From Apostichopus parvimensis (lineage: Eukaryota; Echinodermata; Holothuroidea; Aspidochirotida; Stichopodidae), in assembly GCA_000934455.1 (NCBI GenBank), contig KN885224.1:8053-38999 (forward strand): DNA of 30,947 nucleotides. The letters are read 5' to 3'. Under the pieces are notes generated by a model that saw only the letters and a list, made by a program, of their open reading frames with translations, searched no databases and was not told the DNA's origin. Positions 11,411 to 24,300 of this stretch are shown piece by piece. Position 1 is the first letter of the stretch. The number at the start of each line of letters is the position of its first letter. Both the position numbers and the translations under genes were made by a program.

Positions 11411-11604
11411 TGTTGTTGACACTAAAGAAGAAGGATATGTGGGATGACTATATAGATTGCTTTTATGAAGTACAAGACCCAGAAGTTAAGAAAACAATAG
11501 TTAACTCTACGGACAAAAACGAGGATATCACTGTTAAACAGGTAGACTGTACGTATCATAAACGAAATGAGACGTTCTATTTTACTTTCTGTAAGGGATT
11601 GAAT
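11411..11604 (+). pseudogene. Coding-like exon, possibly NLR HD2/LRR-junction fragment
   Basis: An open frame ends at a good GTAAGT donor (11605), phase 0. The upstream border is uncertain: AG at 11409-11410 or at 11423-11424, the latter giving phase 0 and compatibility with the exon near 10968-11183. The residues DDYIDCFYEVQDPEVKKTIV resemble the NLR segment typically written LLxCLYExQ(D/E)xE, which precedes the leucine-rich repeats. Acceptor pyrimidine tracts are poor and the usual LSFQEF-type segment is not found between this and the previous piece, so it may be a decayed gene. Confidence 0.4.
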
Positions 11605-12240
11605 GTAAGTTTGTGAATAGGTAAGTTGTGAAAATCTTACGTCACAAAATTTATATATACTTGCATAGTTTTATTATGCACTGTTTTCCTTTCTCAAATT
11701 GATCAGATCTGTTATGCTAAAACTATAATAAATTTAAATTTTTAATTTCTATTTTAGCAAATATTTACTTAACCTCGCTTTAGACAACTAACATGTCATG
11801 AGAATTGTCTGTTTTTGTTTTACCGAATGAATTTTTATTTATGAGCATTTGATAAACGATTTAATCCGACTCTTTCTATTTGACCGAGGACGGTGTTTCA
11901 TATTTGTGTTAACCACATGTAAAGATGCTTGGCTAGTCAAGAAAAAGAACTATATTGTAACGAATAACATTGCAAGCTTTGTTAATATCAACCTTTGGGT
12001 GTTAATTACATTGCCTTTTAATTTCATATATGGTATACATAAGTGGCAACGTGGTAATTAAAAATCTGCTCGCATAATATTTTTAAATTTAGGATTAGCA
12101 AAACTTTATGGTTGTTTGAGAGACCAAAGATTCATAGTTAAATAACATTTCGATAACGTTAACACTATTTAAAAGAAAAGTATACATTTACAATTCTGTC
12201 TTTTATCTGTTTGTCAACAATACCATTGCGGCATGATAAG

Positions 12241-12396
12241 TTTTGAGGGCATACCTGATATATCCTTTTTCCTCAATCTATTAATACCGAATGTTCAGCG
12301 AGTAGGTATAATTAGAAGGGAACTCCAAGAGCTACAAGAAGCTGAAGTTATTCCTTTAGTCAGATGGATCGCTAATATGTCCATAGGAACCCTTCA
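12241..12396 (+). CDS. Putative exon of unrecognised gene (LRR-like helical segment)
   Basis: The frame begins after AG at 12239-12240 (or at an ATG at 12233) and ends at a strong GTAAGT donor, phase 2. It contains FEGIPDISFFLNLLIP and IIRRELQELQEAEVIP, both helix-like, then LVRWIANMSIGTL. Joining to the next exon at 12640 keeps the frame, which supports a genuine splice pair. The phase entering this exon (2) does not fit the phase 0 exit of 11604, so at least one exon is missing or the two belong to different genes. Confidence 0.4.
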
Positions 12397-12639
12397 GTAA
12401 GTAACTTTCCCGTTTAATTCATATTAGTTACAGTGACATCACTACCTTCTGCAATATGTACGGATTTCAAAAATCTTTCCTAACAGTTTAGCCAATGCTA
12501 GTAGCACTATCAAAACTTTTGACATGGGATAAGCATCGAGTTTAACAATGTCAATATTTATTGATGAGATTTAGAAGTTATATGTTTAACAGTGTTTCAA
12601 TAATATTACAATGGCTAAAGTTCTAACACTTCTGTGCAG

Positions 12640-12763
12640 TTTTAGATTCTACGATTGCGATATGGACACATTTTCTCGCGACACTCTCAAAACGCTAAAT
12701 CAGGCTACGTCACGCTATCGAAGATGTGTTATGCATTTGCAAACTATACTTGTTGTCTCTTAA
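12640..12763 (+). CDS. Putative terminal exon joined to 12241-12396
   Basis: It starts after TGTGCAG with a phase 2 entry that exactly matches the preceding donor, giving GTL-H-FRFYDCDMDTF across the junction, and ends at TAA (12761-12763). A second AG six bases downstream offers an in-frame alternative acceptor. The spacing of Leu, Phe and Cys around the junction could be a leucine-rich repeat, in line with the NLR guess for the neighbouring exons. I do not recognise it with certainty. Confidence 0.4.
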
Positions 12764-12865
12764 AATATTATGAACTCAAGTATGATATAAGATACCAAGT
12801 TAAATTATAAAATGAGCACTTCCATACATTGCTTGTCGTCGACATTATTGTTTATTCGGTTTTAG

Positions 12866-13077
12866 GAGCATTACGAAGAACAGTATGTCTCTCAAATCTT
12901 ACCCGTTTTGTATCTAATTTCGTCTCCATAGTTGATCGTTCATCGGGGATACCTGGAAGAAAAGTCAACAACAATGAAAATGATAACTTCGATACTGGTC
13001 ATGGCAAACAACACAACAAAGTCAGCAGTCCGACTATACTGCCTATCCCAGATCCTAGTTATGTACAAATGGATTAA
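12866..13077 (+). CDS. Orphan terminal exon with a YxxM C-terminus
   Basis: A pyrimidine-rich acceptor (TTCGGTTTTAG) opens a frame of about 70 residues ending DPSYVQMD and TAA (13075-13077). The entry phase is 1. The sequence begins with ALRRTVCLSNLTRFVSNF and then becomes polar, Asn/Asp/Lys-rich, as expected for a disordered cytoplasmic tail. YVQM (13060-13071) is a YxxM motif like the YLPM of the pseudokinase tails, but no sequence similarity beyond that is evident. No upstream exon with a compatible phase was found nearby: the 12640 exon offers none without a stop. Confidence 0.35.
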
Positions 13078-15214
13078 ATATGACGAAATAACAATGATTT
13101 GGTCATAAGTCATTGATCATGAAGATCGCAATTTGATGCAATGATTTATCATTGTTTTTAATACAGACATTTGTTTTTCTCTAACAAGTCTGACGCACTT
13201 AAGCAAACGGAATTTCAGGCAGAGATCATTGTACAATGCTACTGTGATCTGAGCTGTGCTATTAGAAACGTATTTCATTTAACCTCATATACAACCTCAA
13301 GTTGCGTACTGTGCCAAATGCGGTAGTTGTCTTTTTTTGGATACTTGTCATTCTTCCATTGAACGGAACATTGCAATCCACATACAAGGTATCAGTATTG
13401 AGAGATATACTTGTTCCGGGAAAGGTTTCAAGAGCAGACGGTGTTTGTAGCTCTCATAAAGTAGAGATACGAGACTCTCTAGCTTTTTAACTTTTTCTGC
13501 AAACAAAATATGAAAAGTTTGAAAATTTTAACTCTAGCTTAAAGCAATGATTATCTTATGGAAATATATTACTGCTATAGAATACGCTTTACTACTAGTT
13601 CATGATAACACCAAATGCACCTGATCAAATACTGTCGATAGTTATTGATACTTACTATTTAGTACTGTACTTTAAATGTCGTCGCCGGATAATTGTCTTC
13701 AAACCTTCCATCGTTTGACGTCTCCTGAAAAATAAATAATTTATTATCAAGAAAAGTCTGACCAGTTTTATTCGTATTTCTACCTTGTATGCATCTATAG
13801 ACCAGAAGAATGTTTATGCAGCAGCGTTGAAGCAAGTATAAGAATCCGTGTCAGCAACGTGGACGTATACGTGGTCCTTTTGTTAAAAGCGTTATTGGGT
13901 TAGCAGCCGCTTGAATATTAATCAATCACAACTAGCAGTATCAAAAAAGGCACGAATAATCATATATTTCTATTCCACTGCATTTATTACTGAACTTTAT
14001 TACTGAAGTGAAGTCATTTTAATATAAAAATACAAGGCTATCGTACTCGAATCTATTGTTTGGACTTAGACTTGGACTCGGGCTGTCACTCTTTGGGTGT
14101 CAGGATGAACACTCGTTTATGGAATGAAGGCAATCTTAAAAAATTAGTTCCAACTACAGCTAAATATCCTGGTCTTTACTGCATTTTCTGAATGAAGCCA
14201 ATTGTTTACTTTTATTTGGTTGCTACTGAAAGACATCCAGTAGATGCTTTGGAATAATTTTAGTGGCTGGACAATTCAAATAGAGACCTTGAAATGTTCC
14301 GTTGTTTACAACAATGAATGAAGGAAGCCAATTGTTCAAAATATCAACTATAAAACAAATTCTCTGTTTTTTTAGTTGGAATGTTTCACCCCTAGTTAGT
14401 TATTAATAATGCTTTGTGTGTTCAATCGTATCTGATATCATTTTACTAGTTAATTAATGGTCAGGAAAAACTCACCACTTGTTAACTCAATATGACTGTC
14501 AGAACGAGGCATACGATTCACATCTCGTTGGAACAGACATCTGATATATGCAAACCAACCACACGCTGACACTGTGTATTCGGCAGATATGTATGTGTCC
14601 TATGTACCACTAACCTGTGAAATGGGTTCTTTTGTTGTGAATTGGAGACTGTTGATATAACTTATCTCCCATCGTAGTGATATTTGAGAACGGGATCCAC
14701 TCACTCTGCATATAAGCTCACCAGTTCGGTTTACTCGTAGGCCGCAAGTTGAATGCATTGATTACGATATGTTCTGCATTTAAAACAGTCATGTGATTGT
14801 CTATCATTATTCCAAGATTTAGCAAGTTAATTAACCTCTGCCTAAATAATTTTTCCCTTGCTATACAATATAGCTTCGTTGGTACACATAGTACCTTTTG
14901 AAACCTCCTTATACTAACATTTGTGCAAATGTATTAACATCATTGTTAAGCAATTAATAAATACCCCCATATTGTCTGGGCCACAATTCCATAACATCTG
15001 TAGCTACTCTAGGCATAAATTCATATTAGATTTAGAAACAATGCAGAAGTATTTGTTGTTAGTTCATTTAACACAAAACCGTGATGTCAAATTGGAAGTC
15101 CATTACAGATAGCCGTAGAGGCATACTGATTTCACTTTCATAATATAATTCTGCATACAAAACTTATATTGTTTTAATTATTGTTACAATCAATCGACAC
15201 CTGCAAATTGAACT
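13078..15214. other. Intergenic region upstream of gene B; no supported gene
   Basis: No convincing exon chain is present. A hydrophobic frame at 13302-13490 lacks an ATG. Three related short segments built on GAATGAAGsCAAT occur near 14125, 14190 and 14313, suggesting old local duplication. The gene B promoter should lie at the right end, but no unambiguous TATA box or initiator can be singled out in this AT-rich sequence. Confidence 0.5.
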
Positions 15215-15320
15215 ATGATGATACTGACTGTAAAGAGCCAACCATATCGACAAATGACAATGTTTTCGTCAGTGCAAGTTCTCTCTTTCCTTTTTATTAC
15301 GCTTGTTCTTCTTGCGGAAG
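15215..15320 (+). other. Gene B exon 1: signal peptide
   Basis: Encodes residues 1-35 and ends phase 1. From Met16 the sequence FSSVQVLSFLFITLVLLAEG is a textbook hydrophobic signal core with a small-residue end. Met1, Met2, Met14 and Met16 are alternative starts. The following intron is only 102 nt, a multiple of three with no stop, so the frame stays open if it is retained. Confidence 0.8.
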
Positions 15321-18300
15321 GTAATTATTATTATATGTATATACTATTATATGTAAAAACCGATATAGGAGTCATGTGTGTCCTTGTACAAATATATTAT
15401 ATTCTTATTTTTCATGTTGCAGGAGAGAGGCGAGATGACCTTATTTGTAGCAGTAAGGACAGCTCTACAAATGGTAATGTTGTCGACTGTTCATGTTCAC
15501 GCAACTCTTCAAATTGTTTAATTTGCAAAGCATCAAAAGAAGATAAAGTTTCGTGGTACAATGACGGGGAAAAAACCAAATTAGCTAAGGACACGTTTGT
15601 GGTATCCCTAAACGATATCATCAAGCTCAATAATTGTAGCTTGTTAAATCATTCTATGGTGATTACTACGCCCTGCAGTGAAGAAAACCAAGCGATGTAC
15701 TCTTGTCGCCGTAAAAATCTGACAATTACGAAGTTCTTCTTGAAATTACAAGGTTACGTAATCACTTTTGTCACATGCATGGTTTAAGAAGGAATATATG
15801 CATTAATTTCAACACGTCCTGCGAGTTTTTAATTTCTTTTTTTGTGTTTTAAAGTTTAACATTTCATAAACTCAGTTTAATGTACAGATAATTTCTTCTG
15901 TTTACATTTTAACAGTCACTCCAGTTGTCCTATTGAATGGAGGTAATGTGACAGGTGACAACTCTTTAATGATAATGCCTGATAAGAATGAAACTATTCA
16001 ATGCAAAGTTCTAGACGCAGTTTTACCCATTTCAATTACATGGTACGTTAACAACGGAACAAAGACGGAGGTATCCACTGAAACCTTTAATAACGGAACA
16101 GTCGCAAAGTCATATTATACTGTGCACGATGTCAGCTCTAATTTTATTTTGCATTGTTTTGTGGAGGGTCCATACATTTCCAAGCAAACAGCTTCCCTGT
16201 CGATATTGGTTGGAAGCAATCAACACGGTAAGTTTACTTCTTCCAATCATAAGATCCCAGTTTGAGTCCCTCCAAGATTAATGTATGTCGTCCAGTTACA
16301 GAGTTGTTGACAGTTGACGATTCCTAATCATGGACGTTAAATATAAATCTAAGAGACTCGGCTCTGATAAGCTAAGATTGTTATTTGCTAGTTAAACTTG
16401 GAATCAAGACATTACGCGAAACTTGCAGATGACAAATTTACCATTACTCTCAATTAAAAGAACCCAACATTTTCTGCTTTGGAGTAAAATAATCTTTCAA
16501 AGAAGTGGAAAATTATAACCCAAAAATTTCAATTGAAATTCTTAGCATTTCTTGTTAGGGCAGCAATATTATTAGACGCACATATCGCGCACATTTTCCA
16601 TACACAAATGCAACTATATATGTATACAATCTCGTCTTTAAAAGTAAACGCAGTTTGACAAATCATTTCAACTGATAAAATTTATACAACTTAATAATTA
16701 CAATATGTAAAATTATATTAAAATCATTAAATTATTATAATTAAAACATGTACGGGGTATATCTTAAAGACGATCAAACAAAAATTACGTACCACGATTT
16801 TTTCCGATGGCTGACTGTAGACGAGCAGTTTTAAATACATTCATACACCGCAATGAACTGATCTCATCTATGAATAGAAACATACATGTTGAGACCTTTG
16901 TTTGAAGTTTCAAAATTGAGACTAAAGTTATCACAGCATTGTACATTTGGATCAAAATATTAAAGTGCAAGATAAGTTTAAGAAGCGATTGAAATTTCAA
17001 TCCGTCTTCTGACACCTTTTTTTTTATTTATTTACGCAATACAATTGCTGTTTTGATTTCAAATGATTGAAGCTAGCATGTTTGGAAATATTGCTATATT
17101 TCTTTCACTCAATATTAAATAAGAAGATTACAAAAGAGATTTTAATTTGTTCGAAGTTAAGGAAAGATATTCGGAAATTCAATTGATAAGACATTACAGA
17201 ATATTAATAGACATATCGAAATATTCTTTTGCAGGAACTAACTTGACGATTTCAACTAGGATAACTACTGCTCTGGTCATTATCGCTATTCTTCTTGGCA
17301 TATTAGTCGTTTTACTGTTCTTCCGTAACATGAAGATAATATGTGAGTATCACCAGTTTAGGGAGTCTAGAAAATCATAACGTCATACTGAGAGGTGAAA
17401 GCTAATATTAGTGCCACAATTCGATGACGACATAGATACGCGAATACGATATGTACGTTAACATTATGACAAACAAGTTATTTTTAACTTCTGTGAAAAA
17501 CAAGTTTACACAAATATGTTGGGAACGTCAATGATAACAATTTTCCATATGCAACAGTGACAATACAGTGAGTTACATGCAGTGACAAAGACTTAACAGC
17601 ATTTACTTAAAATATGCAACTAAAATGTTTCGAATAGGGGGAAATATCCAAAAGCATAAGCCGTTGCCAATGTTTCAATGTTTCAATGTAAATCGTACGG
17701 CATACAACTATGATACCTTAATAATATATAGTGAACATATATTCTTTAAATCTTTCAACCATTACGGATTGTGTCGGTCTGTGAACATGTATATTAGGCA
17801 TTGTGTATTGAGCATATTGTATTGAGGGATATTGACTGTTAATAAATTGAACTTTCCCTTCACAATGGCTTCTATTTAGAAAACAATTTAAAAATTGACC
17901 GTAGCAGTTTGTGATAGAAAAGTAACTGTTACGTATCATTCCGATACTGTGTACTCTTTCAAATTCAGGTTTAAACTAAATAAGCCGTACGTGTGTTAAT
18001 CGGTAACATTTACAAGTAAATCAACAAGTCATCACCACGTTCATATTATGTTGTCATGGACGGAAGTCTGATCCCTCGCACCTCCAAGACGAACACTCTC
18101 TTTGCTTGTTTCTTACAGCAACTGTACAAACAATAGTAGAAAGCGCTTTAGAAAACATTTGGGTGATTGTGGCTGGTGTTGTCGGGTCCATTTCCAGTTG
18201 CCTGGGTAGGTAGTTGTAGGTATAAGCATTGTATAGATATTTGAACTTCAATAGTATTGAAACTATGAAAATAGTATAAGCTTTAACGGTTCTTTGTTTG

Positions 18301-21300
18301 AAAAAAGTAAAAGTCAGGTTTTTATTAGTTTACCAAAGTTAAAAATATTTGAACAAATGTTAACAAACATAATCCCGAGGTGGACATAGAAATACAGTTT
18401 GGATAACATTGGTACATTTGTTTATTTTCAATGGTACCTTCTATAAATAACAACCAAAGCATAATAACATGAGGCAGAACGAAAGTGTTACCATTTCACA
18501 GTCCTATGATGATAAATATCATATAGTAAGTTTGTTTAATGACCGCGACACTTTACGATTCTTACATTGGATTAATATATTATTTCATACATTAGATAAA
18601 GAAGGCAAATGACATNNNNNNNNNNNNNNNNNNNNNNNNNNNNNNNNNNNNNNNNNNNNNNNNNNGGGGGGGGGGGTTAGGCGGTGTAGAAGGTGCTGTT
18701 AATCATTGTATATTACGCTTGGAGTAAATTGCTTCAATGTGCAAAAGAATCAGCCAAGGAAACATTATTGTAGACCAGAGGGGTTTTCTACTTTAGTTAA
18801 CAAACATTTTGATGGAAATGATCATTTGAGATTTAGACATTGTGTTGTTATCTTTTCGAGCTTCTCTATAATCGATGGCCACTTGAGAAAGATTTAAAAA
18901 TAGAATGTATTCTTTCTTTTTTCGCTTACAGTGTCAAGAAACCGACGAGGGTGAGTCTTGAGAATAGCACATTCTACTGATTGTTACATGTGAACAGCTC
19001 CACTCACACCAACCCTCTCCCCCATTCCCCGTCTTTCCTGAACCCAGTCCCTACATTATTTACTACAATTATGATTATCGAATATCTTTACTGTATATAA
19101 GACAGCCAATAGAGTTGTTTACATTGATGATACCAAATGTGATTTTTTATTGTTTCCTTCAATTTTGTTTCCTTTTGGTTTAGAAACCAGAGTAGCAGCT
19201 CAAGTCATCCAATGAAAGTACTTGATAAAGGACCCTTAGATATCAATCAATCAAGTAAGGGGTGTTTTTATTTCAAATCATAATTTAAATAAGAGTGATC
19301 ACATAATACCCTGTACAGGATCCATATTGAATTACATAATAGTGCTTTGAACAGGTATCTTATTGTCATGCTAAATACATTTTAATATATGACACACTCA
19401 TAAGACACATAAATAAAACACATTAATAACATTAGCCTTACAGTAATCATGTGTTTACTAAAATCAAAAACGTTCTGTATTTCACTGGTTATATACATGT
19501 TGCTTCGAAATGTTATACATCAATATTTCTTACCTTGCAATATTCGAAAAAAAACGAAAACAATTATAGAGAAATGAATTTACCAAAATATTTACTTCAT
19601 TTACAGTCAATCAAAAAGGAGGAAGGTAAGCTTTATTATCAATTTACTTTAGCTTTGGAATTTAGTGTATATTTAAATGCTTTAGTTTTATTGATTTCGA
19701 AACTAGCAGATCACTTTTCTTATAAGTAAAAACAAGGTGTATAATGTTGCTAATACTCTCTTGGTATGAATTATCATGGAATGTCCGAGTTCTTTCATCG
19801 TTTATTTCTGTAGAAGGAACGAATTATCAGAGATACCTGTTGACGAGTACAACTCACAGAACTCGCACCATTCTGAAGAAAGTGAACCTAGTAAGTTTAC
19901 TCAAAATAAATCTAATTTTAAAGAAATGAATCAATGAAGGCATGTGCGAATCTACAACATTATTACACACCGTTATTAGAGCCCGGAGTACGTATAGAGA
20001 GCGGGTATAACATTACAACAAGGACATTTAGTTCAAATTATTTATATACTCACAAATTACGTGTGAATGTTTTATAGGTTATTTTAATTCATAAATGTTC
20101 ACCCAAAGAGAAGCAATAACTATAATCATATGATACAGCTACCTTTGTTAAATCTGACTTACAACACACACTTTTGGTCTAAATTACTGAAGGTATCGGT
20201 ATGTATTCGTGATGTATATTTCCTTTACGAGTCTTAATTTCTTGGCAGATTACTATTCTACAGCAGATACGATTGCAGGAAAAGATGCCCGGATGTTGAG
20301 TGAGAAAGATATTTCCATCATCATAAATATCAAAATGGGAAAAATCTACAAAAGATGGATAGGATCTGTCAATCTTGCTGAGGAGAAGTGTGTTGTAGTA
20401 ACAACACTGACAGGTTAGTGATAACAAAAATCTATAATCAAAGGCTGATGTTAGCGTCATATAGTCATATATTGATACAGTTAATTAAAACTTACAGGTG
20501 TCTTCATCGCTTTGTTGTATTTGACACTTCGGTGGCTTGAATGGTAATTCTTCTCAAATTTTATATCAATTAAATATTAAACTTATATTAAGTGACCATG
20601 TGCAACTTTTTGATAAATAAATGTTAACACGCTTTATTTAAAACTGACCTTTATCTGTATTTTTTCTTTTTGCAGAAAAGCTAATTAGAAAGAAAGAAAT
20701 TCATTGGGAGGTTTACATCAGAAAATGTCTCGAATTGCCAGCATCGAACCATCTAGCGAAGATTGAGGCTATATCTATCCAAAGCAGTGAGTTGTTTATT
20801 GTCCTTTACATGTTTCAAGAACGTACTAATGGCAACAGATGGAACGTGCATCGAATCGTTTTCATTAAAGCTAACAACCTCGGTTAATGATTTAGCCCCA
20901 ACCATCCCTCATCGGTCATGATTTGTGCCAAGTTTATTAAGATAAAGCTCTCATGGACTATCTATAGTCGACAAGATCGTCTGATCAAGTCAATAATCAT
21001 TATGTATTGTCCGAACAGGACTAAATCAGGGATTACATTAACAGAGATAATAATTTGAAGTGATAATTAAGCTAGCCAGTTTTCATTGCGATTAGTATTA
21101 TATTAAATGAAATTTCAATATTTATGGATATTTCACTGTTAAAAACCAACGTTGATTTCTTCTATTGTTTTAGGTAAACTGTTTCTTATTAGTGAGCATC
21201 TCAATTGTGAAAATCTGCATAGCGTCTTGTCACGTGATACTAAAGAGAAAGGGGACTACTATTGTTGTAGTTCATTGTCAGTTCCTGACGTCATCAAATA

Positions 21301-24300
21301 CGTAACTGGAGTTTTGGAAGGAATGGACATCCTTAAGACATTCGGGGTAAGAAGTGTAAAAGTTGTCTGAGTTATCAGCTAAATATTGTTTATTTAGTCC
21401 GATTGTAGTTGTTTTCTTCATCAGATCAACCTCATCAATGTTTGTTGTAAAGTTGCTATTCGTATCTAACATTTCTTTTAACAAAAAAAGTTTAAAGCAA
21501 AAAACAAAGGAAAACGGAAAAAAATTGGATCTCTTAATTATGTAATAACTGCTTAACTTATTGGTTTCATATTCTGCCAGTTCCTTCACCCTGGTTTAAC
21601 AACCAAGAAGGTTTTACTAACCAAAGAAGGGCAGGTCAAATTATTTGACTTCTGTCTGGCCGGCGATGCACCAAAAATAGCTGGTCTTAAGAAAGCACAG
21701 GTAAATTACTCAATTTTTAATCGACCCTGTTATGACCTTGTTCTTCGTTTGTCTAATAATAATAGTTATTTTTGTATTTGTACTGTCTTCATAATCAGAA
21801 GAATTTTGTTTAGGATGATGGAGTCCAACTTTATTTAGATCAAGCCCAAAAAACAAAACAAGCTGAAACAGCTGAATTGCTTGTTCTCTTGGAGTTTTGG
21901 TATATTTTTGTGGATCATATTACATTAGTACAATACTATTATTATTATTGTTTTAATAGAAAGCTCTTTAAATTTCAATATCATACAAATGCAATTCAAA
22001 ATTTTCCGTAATTCAAAACAATGCTTAATCTTGATCACAACCTCTCTATATGGAATGACATCCCATAGCACGATTGAATTATTTTCTAATATAAATTATC
22101 ATCATTTCAATTAAAGAAATCAAAAACAGTTGCGAGTCTATTGAAGTGTACAATTGTAGATTAGTATAACCTGAATAAAATCTTAATATATTAACAAAAT
22201 AAATTACTTGTGTTTGTCATAAATTACTTTTTCTTTTTCAGATTTCTACGGTTACTTTGAACCAATTTCCACCTGAAATGTTACTGTTGAGTCAGTATAC
22301 AGAATCCAGTGACGTGTGGTCTACAGCAGTAGTAATATGGGAGATTATGGCAGCTGGTAAAGAAATGTAATAATAAAGAAATAATTGTAGCATATAATGT
22401 AGTGTCCGATAACAATATATGTTGCTAAGTATAAAAGAAAACTACAGCAATTACACATCCAATAAGTAATTTCACATTTTATTGGTAAATTGAATTTGAT
22501 TGACAACATATATCTCTACTAATAATTATACATCAAATATAACTCAAGTTCTTAATTTCAGTTAATTCTAAGTAACGTGAATAATTACAGTTTTTTTTGG
22601 AAAAAACATTTCAATATTCTATATTGAAAATCAATTTATAACAATACTCTATAGAGACACCTATATATATTGTACATAACATACCATTGATTGCAATTCA
22701 GTACCAAATTGTAAAATCACACATATTCTTATTTTGGATGACGGAAAGTTACATTACTGCTCTTAGCTGTATTTAAGGTTAGTTAGCTAGAAGAAGGTTA
22801 GTTTATTAAAAACAGAGACATGAACACCATTTAGGACTTTGTTGTTTGAAATTAGTTACAGCATCTTTAACAATTGGTAGTATCATGTATAAATAAAGTG
22901 AATGCAAGAAGGAAATATGAGAGTTTGACATCATTCATGACAGACAACCAGCTGTGCAAATGTAGTGAAGACATTATAACCTTGGGGTTACCTAAACTCA
23001 CAAGTTGGAAATACATATACATACTAATTTGATGTTTCTACACTCGCATATCTTTTAGGAAACCCACCATTTCCTGTGGACAAGGAAGTTAGATTTGGCG
23101 AAGAAGCGGTCACACCATCAGTACCCTGGCCGGAGAAGTACTTGCAGATAAAGTAAGAAGTCAATCACTAATTACCCTTTCATTCTATAAGTGCCCGAGT
23201 GAACGCATTCCATACTAGTTGAAGCCGGTTTGTGATTAGTTCTGTATTTTTTTATTTCAAAAACAAGTATTCAACCATCGGACAGAGTATGCGAGTTTTG
23301 CAGTTGGATTTAAGAAAGTTAACTATGATAGAGTAACTGTGGAGTATTTATTTATTCTCAAGTATACTTATGATACTATAAATGACGACATTTTAGTATT
23401 TTAAGGTGCGCTGACTTGATTGTTTCAAGGTACTTTCACCAAGTGAGTGATAACATTGTCACTTTTCTTTCAGCTATGTAATTCTCATTGATATGTAAAA
23501 CGTCGAAAGTGTCCTGTATTTAACCAAGTAATAGCTTCTCAATTTCTATTGGGATATCTTAGAAAAAATGATTATGAAAGTAAAACTTACTAAATGTGTC
23601 TGTTAGTATAACACTTCTTGTTTCATTTTAACAATTAAACATATACAATAATTCACTACATCTGCTGATTCACTATTTGAATTGATTTCTTAATCATTTG
23701 CAGAGATAAAATATTGTTCGATTGCTGGAACCATAACTGTTCTCTTCGACCTTCCATTCATCATCTGAGGGGAACATTCGTAGCTGTAAGTAAATTATTA
23801 CTCATTTTGGAAAAGTTGTCAGTCACCATTACGTGTCCGAATGTGGTATCAACATCATGTTACACATGCACAATGAAGGAACTTCTCTCCTTGATTGTAT
23901 TAGAGTCTAGAGAGTAGATTAAGAGTTTTACCAAGCTGTTGAAGGTAGTTTAAACAGTGGTTCATAAACTCTCTCCTAATCCTGCTTCATTCAGCACAAT
24001 ATTTAGATAATATTTAGTGAGGTTAAGTTTATTTGTATTGATAGCAGCCAAGGTAAGAAATTCTGACAACTAACTTAATATGGAAACGCGTAATATAATT
24101 CATATAATTTTATGATTTAACAGAGAAAACTGCCACAGATTTACTGAAGTAAAACGGCTTTTTATTCACAATAAAGTTCTCATGTCGACCATCATAATGT
24201 ACCATGCCAAGTGCAAAAATAACGATGTAACTGAATTTGTAGCTTAACGTTAAGAAGTGTATATAATAATAATCGATGATGGATAGTTTAATTATACAGC

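Noticed and set aside
13302-13490. Hydrophobic, signal-peptide-like frame of 62 residues
   Set aside because: No ATG in frame (starts at TTG), no convincing acceptor, and no downstream exon to join.
16785-17015. Minus-strand frame inside intron 3 of gene B
   Set aside because: Starts at a non-ATG codon in AT-rich intron; no homology, splice signals or second copy to compare.
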